DNA from: an uncultured SAR116 cluster alpha proteobacterium
GTDB lineage: Bacteria > Pseudomonadota > Alphaproteobacteria > Puniceispirillales > Marisalimonadaceae
DNA: 64,000 nt
Assembly (NCBI GenBank): GCA_902623995.1
Contig: CACNWE010000008.1
Location: 1-64,000, forward strand
Reading direction: 5' to 3'
The notes under the pieces were generated by a model. That model had not been told where the DNA came from and searched no databases. It saw only the letters and a list, made by a program, of their open reading frames with translations. Below, in pieces: positions 1 to 10,299 of this stretch (position 1 is the stretch's first letter; every line of letters starts with the position of its first letter). The translations under genes were made by a program, and so were the position numbers.

Positions 1-1
1 T

Positions 2-2365
2 TTCCCTCATAACAAAAGAGCACAACAAGGTTTAGCATCTTTAAACAAACCTAACCACAATAATTCCTTAAAAAGTCCCTCTCAAGACGCTATTAATCAA
101 CTAATGAGTCTCTACAACCAGGGACAACTTTCACTTGTAGTTCAGCAGGCTAAGGATCTTACAGAGCAATATCCAGAAGCATTTATAATCTGGAATATAC
201 TGGGAGCAGCACATATAGGATTAGGACAAGTTATAGAAGCATCAGAAGCTTTTAAGACGGTGACAAGATTGAACCCTAATTATATTGATGGGTTTAACAA
301 TCTTGGCATAACACTCAAAGATCAAGGTAAACTTGACGAAGCCATTGAAGCATATAATAAATGTATATCACTTAAGCCTGATTATGCTGAGGCCCATAAT
401 AATATTGGGAATGTTTTTAAAGAGCAAGGTAAGCTTGAAGAAGCCGTTGAGTCTTATAATAAAGCTATCTTATTTAAACCTGACTATGCGGAGGCTTATA
501 ACAACAAGGGGACGATCTTCCAGGACCAGGACAAACTGGATGATTCTATTGAGGCTTATAATAAATGTATATCGCTGAAACCTAATTATGCTAATGCTTA
601 TTACAATTTGGGTAATGTTCTAGGAGTTCAAGGTAAACTTGATGAGGCAATAAAAACTTATAAGAATTATATCTTACTAAATCCTAATCATGCTGAAGCT
701 TATTACAATATGGGTAATGCTTTGGAAGTTCTTAGTAAGCCTGACGATGCTATTGAAGCATATAATAAAGCAGTTTCACTTAAACCTAATTATTCAAAAG
801 CATATAACAACATGGGAACAGTTTTCCATGATCAGGGTATACTCGACAAAGCATTTCAGGCTTACAACAAAGCACTTTCCTTGAACCCTGATTATGCAAA
901 GGGTCATTTAAACTTAGGAAACGTTTTAAGAGATCAAGGTAAGATCGAAGAATCTATAAAGTCATACAATAAAGCACTCTCAATCAAACCTGATTATGAG
1001 GTGGCTAGAGCAGAGAAACTGCATCAGTTAGCTAGGATCTGTGATTGGACATCTATTGACGATGATCGAGAATTAATCCCATCAATTGGAACTTTTAAAA
1101 ACTGTATTTCTCCACTTCCAATGTTTTCCTTAGAAGATGCGCCAGAAAGTCATTATCTTCGCTCAATTTTATATGCCAAAACTATGTTTACTAAAAAGCC
1201 TATACCACTTCCAGCTAAACCATCTGAGAAACCAGAACGAATTCGTATTGGTTATTTTAGTGCAGATTTTAAAACACATGCTGTTGCCTATTTGATTGCT
1301 AAAGTTATTGAACAACATAATCGTGAGAAATTTGAAATTTTTGCGTACTCCTTTATTAGTGATTTTGATGACGAATTACAAAATCGCCTTAAAAAATCAT
1401 TTGATGTATATAAAGATGTTAGTGAAATGAGTGATGAAGAAGTTGCTCTTCTTTCAAGAAAAGATAACATCGACATTGCTATAGATTTAAATGGTTATAC
1501 TAGAAAAAATCGAACTAACATTTTTGCATATCGTGCAGCACCAATTCAAATAAACTACCTAGGTTTTCCTGGAACTATGGGTGCTGAATTCATAGATTAC
1601 ATAATAGCTGATAAATATTTAATTCCCCCCAGTAATGAAAAATACTTCATTGAAAAGAAAATATATCTTCCTCATAGCTATATGCCAACAGATAATTCCA
1701 GAGAGTTTTCTAAAAGTCTTATTTCTAGAGGTGATATGAATTTGCCAGACAATGCTTTTGTTTTCTGTTGTTTCAATAATAGTTATAAAATTACTAATAA
1801 CGAATTTGATATTTGGATGCGGTTAATCCAAAAAGTTAAAGGAAGTATTTTGTGGCTTAGTATGTCCAACAAGATATCTGCAGATAATATTATGAAAGAA
1901 GCTAAAAAAAGAAATGTAGATGCCTCTAGGCTTATTTTTGCAAATAAAGTAACCATTGACGAACACCTTTCAAGACATAAATTGGCTGATTTGTTTCTAG
2001 ATACGTTTTCTTTTAACGCCCACACAACAGCTTCAGAAGCACTTTGGGCAGGTCTACCTGTGGTAACTAAAAATGGAAAAGGATTTGCCGCAAGAGTTGC
2101 TGGTAGCTTACTTAACTCCCTAGGAGTTCCAGAGTTGATTGCAGAAAATGAAAGTGAATATGAAGCATTGATCTTAGAACTTGCCACCAACCCCTATAAG
2201 CTCAAAACGGTTAGAGAAAAGATAGCTGTGAACAGATTTTCTGAACCACTCTTTAATACCGAATTATATGTTAGACATTTAGAAACCGGTTATCAATTAG
2301 CTTATCAAAACTACTTTTCTGGAAATACCCCAAAAACAATTATTGTCCCCGCTGAAATGAACTAG
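2..2365 (+). CDS. TPR / O-GlcNAc transferase-like (SPINDLY family) protein, 5' partial
   Basis: Cytoplasmic glycosyltransferase of the OGT/SPINDLY family; these transfer a sugar from a nucleotide donor to protein Ser/Thr. The first ATG is at 104, but the frame is open all the way back to base 2 and the upstream residues read as normal protein, so the gene almost certainly starts before the window. The N-terminal half is about nine 34-residue TPR repeats with the alternating pattern YNKALSLKPDYA. The C-terminal half is the catalytic region, with SADFKTHAV, a CFNNSYKI segment and FNAHTTASEALWAGLPVVT, all typical OGT-domain blocks. The acceptor is unknown; the flagellar context suggests flagellin or another surface protein. 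It is unlike the double-OGT protein at 2787 in detail, so it is a paralogue and not a copy. Confidence 0.85.
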   Translation, partial: FPHNKRAQQGLASLNKPNHNNSLKSPSQDAINQLMSLYNQGQLSLVVQQAKDLTEQYPEAFIIWNILGAAHIGLGQVIEASEAFKTVTRLNPNYIDGFNNLGITLKDQGKLDEAIEAYNKCISLKPDYAEAHNNIGNVFKEQGKLEEAVESYNKAILFKPDYAEAYNNKGTIFQDQDKLDDSIEAYNKCISLKPNYANAYYNLGNVLGVQGKLDEAIKTYKNYILLNPNHAEAYYNMGNALEVLSKPDDAIEAYNKAVSLKPNYSKAYNNMGTVFHDQGILDKAFQAYNKALSLNPDYAKGHLNLGNVLRDQGKIEESIKSYNKALSIKPDYEVARAEKLHQLARICDWTSIDDDRELIPSIGTFKNCISPLPMFSLEDAPESHYLRSILYAKTMFTKKPIPLPAKPSEKPERIRIGYFSADFKTHAVAYLIAKVIEQHNREKFEIFAYSFISDFDDELQNRLKKSFDVYKDVSEMSDEEVALLSRKDNIDIAIDLNGYTRKNRTNIFAYRAAPIQINYLGFPGTMGAEFIDYIIADKYLIPPSNEKYFIEKKIYLPHSYMPTDNSREFSKSLISRGDMNLPDNAFVFCCFNNSYKITNNEFDIWMRLIQKVKGSILWLSMSNKISADNIMKEAKKRNVDASRLIFANKVTIDEHLSRHKLADLFLDTFSFNAHTTASEALWAGLPVVTKNGKGFAARVAGSLLNSLGVPELIAENESEYEALILELATNPYKLKTVREKIAVNRFSEPLFNTELYVRHLETGYQLAYQNYFSGNTPKTIIVPAEMN

Positions 2366-2786
2366 ACTTCAACTTTAAATATGAACTAAACTCACCTTTA
2401 TTATAAGTGTAACTTATTATATGTGTTTAGGCTCAATTTCCTTCTGTATAAAATCATATCAATAAATTATTTCCGAAGAATTATATACTCATTTCTTTAA
2501 CTTAAGATAAGTCCAAAATAATTGAAATAGTTAAACCTTTTAAAACTAAGAAATATTTTTTTCAATAATGACATACAATATTTTTTTGATAGTACATTGG
2601 TTAGATATTAAGAAAATTGAATGAATTCAATGTTTAAAATGAAACTATTTATAGTTTATTTAAATGAATATCGAAAATTCAAAAAAGTAACCAACTAAAA
2701 ATTTTAAAATAAAGTTTTAACATATTTAAGTCTATCTATCAAATTTACCTTGATTACTAACATAAATCAGGATCTAGTTAAATTTT
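2366..2786. other. Intergenic gap between convergent OGT genes
   Basis: This 420-base stretch is very AT-rich, lies between two convergent genes, and shows no ORF with a ribosome site, no RNA gene and no clear GC-rich hairpin terminator. I see nothing further that I can support in it. Confidence 0.5.
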
Positions 2787-5700
2787 TTATTCGGATACAT
2801 CATCATTATTTATTGGCGTTTTTAAATATTTTTTCCACATATCTTTATAAGAATCCTCAACATCTCTAGCGAAAGATTGGCCATTACATAATGGAGATGA
2901 TAACATTTGTTTTCTTAATCCCTGTCTTATCTCCTTTAGATATTCAGGCCTGTTAGACATTTTACTTGCTAGAGCCACATAATCGTCAATATCTTGAGCA
3001 ATAAAATCTGTCAGCCCTATATTTGTTAAAATACTAGCACCAACACGACCTACATGACGGTCCCCTAGTAATGTAATTACTGGAACACCCATCCACAAAG
3101 CCTCACATGTTGTCGTAGCTCCATTAAAACAGAATGTATCTAAGCAGATATCTATTTTATTATAAAACTCTAAATGTTCATTCTTATCAGATACCCTATT
3201 ATGGAATTCTATTCGATCAGCAGCTATACCTTCTTCTTCAAAAAGGCCAATATAGTGCTGTCCATGAGTGTTAAGTTTTGGACTTTTTATAATAAGTTTA
3301 GAATTTGGTACAGCTTTTAAGATTTTTGCCCAAACATTGATAACTTCAAATGTCATTTTCGCCAAGTTATTAAAGCTACCAAACGTAATATAGCCTCTAC
3401 TATTTTGAGGTAAGTCAGTGTTCACATTAATATTTTCATTACCTTTGTAACACTGAAAACCGTTGGGTAACCGAAATAGTGTTTCACTATGAAAGTCATC
3501 TGCTTCTCCAACTGGATCGGCTATCATATCTGTAAAACGGTAGTCAATCGCTGATAGACCCGTTGTGTTTGGATACCCAAGCCAAGTGACTTGAATAGGA
3601 GCTGGCTTCTGAGCAAATACTAATAATCTGTTATTTGCAGTATGGCCAGCTAAATCAACTAGAATGTCAATCTTATCTTTTTTGATTAGCTTAACAACAT
3701 CAGTATCGGAAATACTAAATATAGGACGCCAATGATCTGATAAGGCCATAAGACGCCTTGTGGTACCATCAATTGGAGTATTATTATAATAGCAAAACGT
3801 TTCAACAACTGAAGCATTATGATGCTCTAAAAGTGGCTCAAAAAAATAAGATACTGAGTGACTTTTAAAGTCTCCAGAAACATAGCCAATACGTAATTTA
3901 TCTCCAGAATGTTTAAAATTTTTATAGTCTAACGGAGTCCTTATATCTAATCCACCAAATTGTTTCTCAAATTCAAGATGCTCTTCATAAACTTGTGTGA
4001 GTGACCACATCCACGAATAGTTTAAAGAGTTATTTTTACTATGATAAAAATCATTGTTGTTTTTTTGTAATGATATAGCTTTATTATGATTTAATTTGGC
4101 CTCTTCGTGTTTTCCAAGTTTAATAAGTATATTACCTAAATTATTATAAGGCTCAGCAAAGTCAGATTTCAAATTTATGGCTTGTCTTTGGATTAGTTCT
4201 GCTTCACTTAATAAACCTAGCCGTTCTAGAACATTACCTAAGTTATTATAAGCGGCTATATATTCTGGATCTATACTTAGAGCTTTTTTGTAATTTTTTT
4301 TTGCTTCTTCATAACGTCCAATTTTACATTGTGTATTACCTAGATTATTATAAATTTCTGCATCTTTAGGATCAATTTTAATAGCGAATTTATTTGCTTT
4401 AATACTATCGTTAAATTTTCCATTCCGATTATGGATGAGAGCAAGGATTTTCCATGCTAATTTGTCATTAGGTAATTGTTTAGTGATTGACAGTGCTAAT
4501 TGTTCTGCATCTTGATATTTGTCACTTTGAAAAAGTTCTATAAGTTTTTTAAATTGTAATGCTATTTCTAAATTGTTAAGTGCGATAGAAGACTTTGGAT
4601 CAAATACTAAAGCTTGTTTATAACTCGTTACGGCTTCCTTAAATCGTGAGGTATTTAAAAATAAATTTCCAAGTTTAATATGAACTAAAACATAATCAGG
4701 CTTTAATTCAATAGCTTTTATATAACTTGCCTCAGCTTTTTTTAATTGATTGAGTATTTCATAGATTTTACCAAGATTACTAAAGGCTTCTGAGTCTTCT
4801 GGATCCTTTTCTAATAAATTTTTATAGGCAATTAACGCTTCTGAAACTTTTCCTGATTTTAGTAAAACTGCGGCAAGGATATTCATAGAAAGAAGATGAT
4901 CAGGAAATTGTTTTATAATTGAAAGTGCTAATTTTTCAGCATCCTCATATCTATCACCTTTATAATATTCTACAAGTTTTCTAAATTGTATGTTTGACGG
5001 TAACATAATATCATCTACTAAAACATTTTGTTGGGATACATCATCATTATTTATTGGCGTTTTTAAATATTTTTTCCACATATCTTTATAAGAATCCTCA
5101 ACATCTCTAGCGAAAGATTGGCCATTACATAATGGAGATGATAACATTTGTTTTCTTAATCCCTGTCTTATCTCCTTTAGATATTCAGGCCTGTTAGACA
5201 TTTTACTTGCTAGAGCCACATAATCGTCAATATCTTGAGCAATAAAATCTGTCAGCCCTATATTTGTTAAAATACTAGCACCAACACGACCTACATGACG
5301 GTCCCCTAGTAATGTAATTACTGGAACACCCATCCACAAAGCCTCACATGTTGTCGTAGCTCCATTAAAACAGAATGTATCTAAGCAGATATCTATTTTA
5401 TTATAAAACTCTAAATGTTCATTCTTATCAGATACCCTATTATGGAATTCTATTCGATCAGCAGCTATACCTTCTTCTTCAAAAAGGCCAATATAGTGCT
5501 GTCCATGAGTGTTAAGTTTTGGACTTTTTATAATAAGTTTAGAATTTGGTACAGCTTTTAAGATTTTTGCCCAAACATTGATAACTTCAAATGTCATTTT
5601 CGCCAAGTTATTAAAGCTACCAAACGTAATATAGCCTCTACTATTTTGAGGTAAGTCAGTGTTCACATTAATATTTTCATTACCTTTGTAACACTGAAAA

Positions 5701-7481
5701 CCGTTGGGTAACCGAAATAGTGTTTCACTATGAAAGTCATCTGCTTCTCCAACTGGATCGGCTATCATATCTGTAAAACGGTAGTCAATCGCTGATAGAC
5801 CCGTTGTGTTTGGATACCCAAGCCAAGTGACTTGAATAGGAGCTGGCTTCTGAGCAAATACTAATAATCTGTTATTTGCAGTATGGCCAGCTAAATCAAC
5901 TAGAATGTCAATCTTATCTTTTTTGATTAGCTTAACAACATCAGTATCGGAAATACTAAATATAGGACGCCAATGATCTGATAAGGCCATAAGACGCCTT
6001 GTGGTACCATCAATTGGAGTATTATTATAATAGCAAAACGTTTCAACAACTGAAGCATTATGATGCTCTAAAAGTGGCTCAAAAAAATAAGATACTGAGT
6101 GACTTTTAAAGTCTCCAGAAACATAGCCAATACGTAATTTATCTCCAGAATGTTTAAAATTTTTATAGTCTAACGGAGTCCTTATATCTAATCCACCAAA
6201 TTGTTTCTCAAATTCAAGATGCTCTTCATAAACTTGTGTGAGTGACCACATCCACGAATAGTTTAAAGAAAACAATTTTTGATGATGATATGGATTACTC
6301 TCAGGTTCAAGTTCAACAGACTTGTTAAAGCTTTTTGCAGCATCTTTTAACTTTAAAAAACTCATCAATGTATTACCTAAGTTGCTGTAAGCTCCTGCAT
6401 AATTAGGCTTTAATTTTATTGCAGATAAGTAATTAACTTCAGCATCTGCATACTTACCAAGTCTGAATTGAACAAGTCCTAAATTGTTGTAAGCTTCCGC
6501 AAAATCAGGATTTATTTTTATTGCTTTTTTAAGTTTTTCTTCAGCTTCTTCTAAGAAAGTTAATTCTTTTTGACTAACTCCTAAGTTATTGTAAGCCTCC
6601 GCAAAATTAGGATCAATTCTAATTGTTTTATTGTAACTTTCTATTGCTTCTTTATAATTACCGTATTTATAATATATATTTCCTAAATTATTATGAGCGG
6701 CTGCAAATTCTGGTTCTAAATCTATCGCTTTTTCAATGTGGATTTTGGCTTCTTCTAGTCGATCTACTTCAATTAAAAATTCTCCAAATTTATTATGATA
6801 TTTAGATGAAGAATTTAAATTTATCAATTGTCTATAATATGCTTCGGCTTCTTTAAGTCTTCCTAGATTTTTCAACATAATAGTTAAGTTACTGAGTGTT
6901 TCAAGATCTTTTGGCTCAATATTTATAGCTATTTCAGATGCTGTTACTCCCTCTGAAATTCTGCCTGTTTCACTCATTATGACAGCAAGAGTTTTCCAAG
7001 CAAAAGGATGATTAGGAAATTGTTCGGTAATTGACAGTGCTAACTTTTCAGCTTCTTTGTATTTCTGATTTTGATAAAGTTCAAAAAGTTTTTTAAGTAA
7101 AGAATCAGATGGTGAAAGACTATTGCGTATATTACTTATTTGTTCACTGAGAAACTCAAATTTAGAACTCCAAATACCATTCTGCTTTGCTCTATCAATT
7201 ATAGATTCCGCATCTTTAAAGTTTTTCTCTTTTATAAGCGCCTCTATATAACTTAACCAAAATTTTTCAATCCTTGGGTTAACTTCAACAGCAGTTTTAA
7301 AGAAAGAAATAGCATCCTCGTGATTATTTAAAGATAATTTACAAGTTCCCAAATTATAATTAGCATCTGGGTGTTTAGGATTATTTTTTAATATTGAGCT
7401 ATAAAGCTGCTCTGCTTCTTTAAAATCACCTTTTTTTTGAAAATTTATACCTTTTTCAAGTTTTTCTGATATTGAGTTCAT
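2787..7481 (-). CDS. Giant TPR protein with two O-GlcNAc transferase-like catalytic domains
   Basis: A predicted cytoplasmic protein glycosyltransferase of 1564 residues. The order is TPR block (about 1-400), OGT-type catalytic domain (about 405-816), second TPR block (about 820-1150), and second OGT-type domain (about 1152-1563). Each catalytic domain carries GYVSGDFKSHSVSYFF, GSFNNLAKMT and FNGATTTCEALWMGVPVIT. The two catalytic domains are identical in protein, and by eye in DNA. The usual family member has one such domain and about 700-800 residues. It starts 56 bases downstream of fliD on the same strand, with no promoter of its own visible, so it is probably co-transcribed with fliD. 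This makes flagellin or another flagellar protein a reasonable acceptor (inference). A collapsed or duplicated assembly is the main alternative for the repeat. Confidence 0.85.
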   Translation of the reverse strand: MNSISEKLEKGINFQKKGDFKEAEQLYSSILKNNPKHPDANYNLGTCKLSLNNHEDAISFFKTAVEVNPRIEKFWLSYIEALIKEKNFKDAESIIDRAKQNGIWSSKFEFLSEQISNIRNSLSPSDSLLKKLFELYQNQKYKEAEKLALSITEQFPNHPFAWKTLAVIMSETGRISEGVTASEIAINIEPKDLETLSNLTIMLKNLGRLKEAEAYYRQLINLNSSSKYHNKFGEFLIEVDRLEEAKIHIEKAIDLEPEFAAAHNNLGNIYYKYGNYKEAIESYNKTIRIDPNFAEAYNNLGVSQKELTFLEEAEEKLKKAIKINPDFAEAYNNLGLVQFRLGKYADAEVNYLSAIKLKPNYAGAYSNLGNTLMSFLKLKDAAKSFNKSVELEPESNPYHHQKLFSLNYSWMWSLTQVYEEHLEFEKQFGGLDIRTPLDYKNFKHSGDKLRIGYVSGDFKSHSVSYFFEPLLEHHNASVVETFCYYNNTPIDGTTRRLMALSDHWRPIFSISDTDVVKLIKKDKIDILVDLAGHTANNRLLVFAQKPAPIQVTWLGYPNTTGLSAIDYRFTDMIADPVGEADDFHSETLFRLPNGFQCYKGNENINVNTDLPQNSRGYITFGSFNNLAKMTFEVINVWAKILKAVPNSKLIIKSPKLNTHGQHYIGLFEEEGIAADRIEFHNRVSDKNEHLEFYNKIDICLDTFCFNGATTTCEALWMGVPVITLLGDRHVGRVGASILTNIGLTDFIAQDIDDYVALASKMSNRPEYLKEIRQGLRKQMLSSPLCNGQSFARDVEDSYKDMWKKYLKTPINNDDVSQQNVLVDDIMLPSNIQFRKLVEYYKGDRYEDAEKLALSIIKQFPDHLLSMNILAAVLLKSGKVSEALIAYKNLLEKDPEDSEAFSNLGKIYEILNQLKKAEASYIKAIELKPDYVLVHIKLGNLFLNTSRFKEAVTSYKQALVFDPKSSIALNNLEIALQFKKLIELFQSDKYQDAEQLALSITKQLPNDKLAWKILALIHNRNGKFNDSIKANKFAIKIDPKDAEIYNNLGNTQCKIGRYEEAKKNYKKALSIDPEYIAAYNNLGNVLERLGLLSEAELIQRQAINLKSDFAEPYNNLGNILIKLGKHEEAKLNHNKAISLQKNNNDFYHSKNNSLNYSWMWSLTQVYEEHLEFEKQFGGLDIRTPLDYKNFKHSGDKLRIGYVSGDFKSHSVSYFFEPLLEHHNASVVETFCYYNNTPIDGTTRRLMALSDHWRPIFSISDTDVVKLIKKDKIDILVDLAGHTANNRLLVFAQKPAPIQVTWLGYPNTTGLSAIDYRFTDMIADPVGEADDFHSETLFRLPNGFQCYKGNENINVNTDLPQNSRGYITFGSFNNLAKMTFEVINVWAKILKAVPNSKLIIKSPKLNTHGQHYIGLFEEEGIAADRIEFHNRVSDKNEHLEFYNKIDICLDTFCFNGATTTCEALWMGVPVITLLGDRHVGRVGASILTNIGLTDFIAQDIDDYVALASKMSNRPEYLKEIRQGLRKQMLSSPLCNGQSFARDVEDSYKDMWKKYLKTPINNDDVSE
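2793..4028. repeat. Direct repeat copy 1 (OGT domain 2)
   Basis: This is one copy of a 1236-base direct repeat. Aligned at an offset of 2241 bases it matches 5034-6269 with no difference that I could find by eye. The offset is a multiple of three, so both copies are read in the same frame of one gene. It encodes the C-terminal catalytic domain. Confidence 0.9.
5034..6269. repeat. Direct repeat copy 2 (OGT domain 1)
   Basis: Second copy of the 1236-base repeat at 2793-4028. The match ends sharply on both sides, and the flanking TPR-coding DNA differs. This indicates a recent duplication or gene conversion limited to the catalytic domain. Confidence 0.9.
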
Positions 7482-7537
7482 TATTGTTCTTTTCTATTTT
7501 TAAATTTTAGAAAATGTAAATTAAAGACATAAATAAT

Positions 7538-10156
7538 TTAATCATCATCATTCATAGCATCTAACAAATTAGTTAAATATTCACCTGTTGACTTTAAACT
7601 AGTTACGGCTTGTTCCATACTAGTAAACTGCTGAATATATCTTTCTCTTAAAGATTTCATTTGAGCATTTAAATCTTCTAATAATGCTGACTGGTCCGTT
7701 ACTTCCTTATTAATTGTAGTTTCTCTTGTCGATAATTGCCCACTTGATGTGTTTAAAGTATCAGTTAAAAATGTAGTTAGTTTATCAATTAAACTTTGTC
7801 CGTAATACACTGTTGCATTAGCCCCAAGTCCTGAATATTTTACTTTTAAACCAGCTGCATTGCCTGAGGAAATAGTAAAGGTTTTATTAGTTATATCAGC
7901 TACCATCGCTACGCCATCTAATGTAGCAGATCCTGTTATGCCAGTAGTAGTTATCCCAGCTCCTGTTACCCCCACTGTAACTGATCCAGTCGTGTTTGAA
8001 GATGGCGTAATGGAAGATATTGTTTGAAAAGTTTTAGTACTATTTACTGTAGCATTTGCAGTAGGCCCCGTTATGACGTCTGTTTGTGCATTACCAGACA
8101 TATCTGTTCCAACGATAGTAAATGTTTTGTTACTCTCGTCACCTCCTGCGCTCACAATTGAGGGCCTTTTACCAGCTAGGTCTACAAAAGCAGATTTTGA
8201 TCCAATGTTGACTCCTGATGCAGCTGCATTAGATGATATTTGGGTTATATTTTGGAATATTTTTGTACTGGTTACACTATTTCCTGCAGTCGGTCCTGTT
8301 ATAATTTCCTCTTGTGCATTTCCATTGATATCAGTGCCAGTAATTGTAAATGCCACTGATGATAAATTATTTGAGCTTGCAATAGTTATTAATGAATTTA
8401 AATTAGTTGCACTATTAGAACTTGTTTGATCACCATCAAGAGCAAAATTTCCAGAACTACCAAGTGTTTCATTGTCAACAAGTCCGTCTGAGTCAGTAGT
8501 GGTAACAAGTGCTCCATTTATTGTTAAGGGATTGTTGGCAGTTCCAGATTGAGCTGTTCCTATTCCATCAGAATCTGATGTTCCTACAAATTTAAGGAAA
8601 CTATCCAAGTTGCTTCCAATTGAATTTATTACCATTGATGATGATGCACCAGTTGAACTAGAGGTAATTGAATAAGTACCATTAGAATGTGTTACAACAA
8701 CAGATTTTCCTGCAGCAGTTAAAGTACTATCATTGTTGATAGCAGTTTGAATTGCAGTAGCTAGTGCAGCCTCTGAAGAATAATGCGCGGCGGGAATTGT
8801 CACAGTACCAGATTGTGTTCCATCAACAGTTAATTGAACTGTATTATTTGATGCAGTTACTTCTGGTGAAGTATCACTACTTTTTAAGCCAGTGAATGCC
8901 CCTGATACATATGCTGTCATCGCAAATGCGTATGAACCAGCAGCAGGAGAGGAACTTGACGCTCCACTTACGTCTAAAAGAGTTGAAGTAGAGGAATACA
9001 TAGAGTTGAAAATAGCGTCTAACGAACTGGGATTATTTTTTAATTCTGTTTCTAATACATTAATATTTAGGCTAAGTAGTCCATTCTTTTCAGTTCTGAC
9101 ACCTAAATTTGATAGGTATACTCCATTAGCTCCAAAGCCAGATAATTGATTTGAAGTGAGCGTATTTAATCTTGAATGAATACTTTTTATAACAGGGTCA
9201 TCTGATAAATCTCCTGCTTGTCTAATTGATGAACCTCTAAAAATTTTGTCATTTAATAAAGTTCTAGCATCATTAATAGCACTTACAAAAGACTGTAAAT
9301 TTGTCTTTGCAGCATTGACATCAACTGTTCCTGAAAGTATTGATGGAGTATTGGTTCCGTTTACAATAGTGGATGAATTTAAATTAACTCTGTATCCAGA
9401 GAATAAATCATCAATTTCATTTGATGATCTTGTTAAAGAAATACCATCCACTGTAAATGAAGCATCTGTTCCAGCTACTTTTTGTTTTGATGAATTTGTA
9501 GTTGAATTATCTATACTCGCTAAACCAGAACCAGATGGACTTTCAGTAGCAGTAACTCTTATAGCATTATCTTTACCATCTCTTCCTTTTAAAACAAGAG
9601 TAAAAGTATCATCTCCAGCACCAAGCACACTAGCAGTAATTCCGTAGTTTAATGCATTAATTTTATCTTTTAATGACTCGAGCGTATCAGTTTCAAGAAC
9701 GGTTAACGATTTTGAACTTATCGTTGGACTAGCAACAAAACTTCCTGAAGACCAGTCACCTATTTCTAAAACAAGACTTCCAGCACCTACTAAAGATGTG
9801 TTAGATGCGTAATCCTCAAAAGCTAGTGTTTGTCCTTTTGCTATATTAGTAACACTAATAGATGAATTTATAGCAACTGCAACTGATGGGTCAGATATTG
9901 AAGCACTAACGGCCGTACTTGAAGAATTTACACTTAAAGACGTATTTCCAGTTAGAGTTGATAATGATGTCGATAATTTTGATAGAGAACTCTTAATTTC
10001 ACCAATTGCAGATATAGCTGTATTTTTCGCGTCAATTCGAGTTTGAATAGAATTTTCTTGAGGTGCTTTTTCTGCCTCAACTAAGCTGTCAACAATTTGA
10101 GTAATGTTTAAACCACTACCTTTTGAATTAATAGCACTTAAATAATCTACAGCCAT
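7538..10156 (-). CDS. fliD: Flagellar hook-associated protein 2 (filament cap), enlarged
   Basis: FliD forms the cap at the tip of the flagellum that folds exported flagellin into the filament. The N-terminus (GLNITQIVDSLVEAEKAP) and the C-terminus, with a coiled coil (TTINKEVTDQSALLEDLNAQ) ending in FTSMEQAVTSLKS, are typical. The length of 872 residues is well above the usual 450-700. The excess lies mainly in the middle, where two tandem modules (about residues 565-735) match modules repeated in FlgK of this window. A sigma-54 type -24/-12 site precedes it. It is followed closely by the double-OGT gene and preceded by the GDP-sugar cassette. The cap domain is exposed at the cell surface, so the added modules would face outwards (inference). 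Confidence 0.93.
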   Translation of the reverse strand: MAVDYLSAINSKGSGLNITQIVDSLVEAEKAPQENSIQTRIDAKNTAISAIGEIKSSLSKLSTSLSTLTGNTSLSVNSSSTAVSASISDPSVAVAINSSISVTNIAKGQTLAFEDYASNTSLVGAGSLVLEIGDWSSGSFVASPTISSKSLTVLETDTLESLKDKINALNYGITASVLGAGDDTFTLVLKGRDGKDNAIRVTATESPSGSGLASIDNSTTNSSKQKVAGTDASFTVDGISLTRSSNEIDDLFSGYRVNLNSSTIVNGTNTPSILSGTVDVNAAKTNLQSFVSAINDARTLLNDKIFRGSSIRQAGDLSDDPVIKSIHSRLNTLTSNQLSGFGANGVYLSNLGVRTEKNGLLSLNINVLETELKNNPSSLDAIFNSMYSSTSTLLDVSGASSSSPAAGSYAFAMTAYVSGAFTGLKSSDTSPEVTASNNTVQLTVDGTQSGTVTIPAAHYSSEAALATAIQTAINNDSTLTAAGKSVVVTHSNGTYSITSSSTGASSSMVINSIGSNLDSFLKFVGTSDSDGIGTAQSGTANNPLTINGALVTTTDSDGLVDNETLGSSGNFALDGDQTSSNSATNLNSLITIASSNNLSSVAFTITGTDINGNAQEEIITGPTAGNSVTSTKIFQNITQISSNAAASGVNIGSKSAFVDLAGKRPSIVSAGGDESNKTFTIVGTDMSGNAQTDVITGPTANATVNSTKTFQTISSITPSSNTTGSVTVGVTGAGITTTGITGSATLDGVAMVADITNKTFTISSGNAAGLKVKYSGLGANATVYYGQSLIDKLTTFLTDTLNTSSGQLSTRETTINKEVTDQSALLEDLNAQMKSLRERYIQQFTSMEQAVTSLKSTGEYLTNLLDAMNDDD
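7950..8460 (-). repeat. Type A module repeats inside fliD (2 copies)
   Basis: Two tandem units of about 80-85 residues with the pattern TFTITGTDxxGNxxTETITG, then an F-x-x-I-x-x-I segment and a closing V-x-[IV]-G. The first unit, with its lead-in SDGLVDNETLGSSG, is strikingly close to a unit in FlgK at 20585-20900. Coordinates are approximate. Confidence 0.75.
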
Positions 10157-10202
10157 TTAAAATCTCTTATATTATTATAAAAATTATAAACGACTTTTAA
10201 TT

Positions 10203-10219
10203 TGCAATATTTATGCCTT
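10203..10219 (-). promoter_or_regulatory. Sigma-54 promoter of fliD
   Basis: On the minus strand this reads AAGGCATAAATATTGCA. GG and GC are separated by exactly 10 bases, as in the -24/-12 consensus TGGCAC-N5-TTGC. It lies about 50 bases before the fliD start codon. Confidence 0.75.
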
Positions 10220-10299
10220 AATGAAATTAAATTGACAAAATTTAGCTAAAGTATTTGAGTCTTAATTTTATTTAAAAAAAAGGTCTTAAAAAAACCCTT

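Noticed and set aside
1783-2190. Minus-strand 135-codon ORF in the first OGT gene
   Set aside because: Complement of the catalytic domain; no independent evidence.
8073-8429. Plus-strand ORF inside fliD
   Set aside because: It is antisense to conserved FliD module sequence, has no ribosome site, and has a composition expected for the complement of Thr/Ser-rich repeats. The same applies to plus-strand frames inside flgK and flgE.
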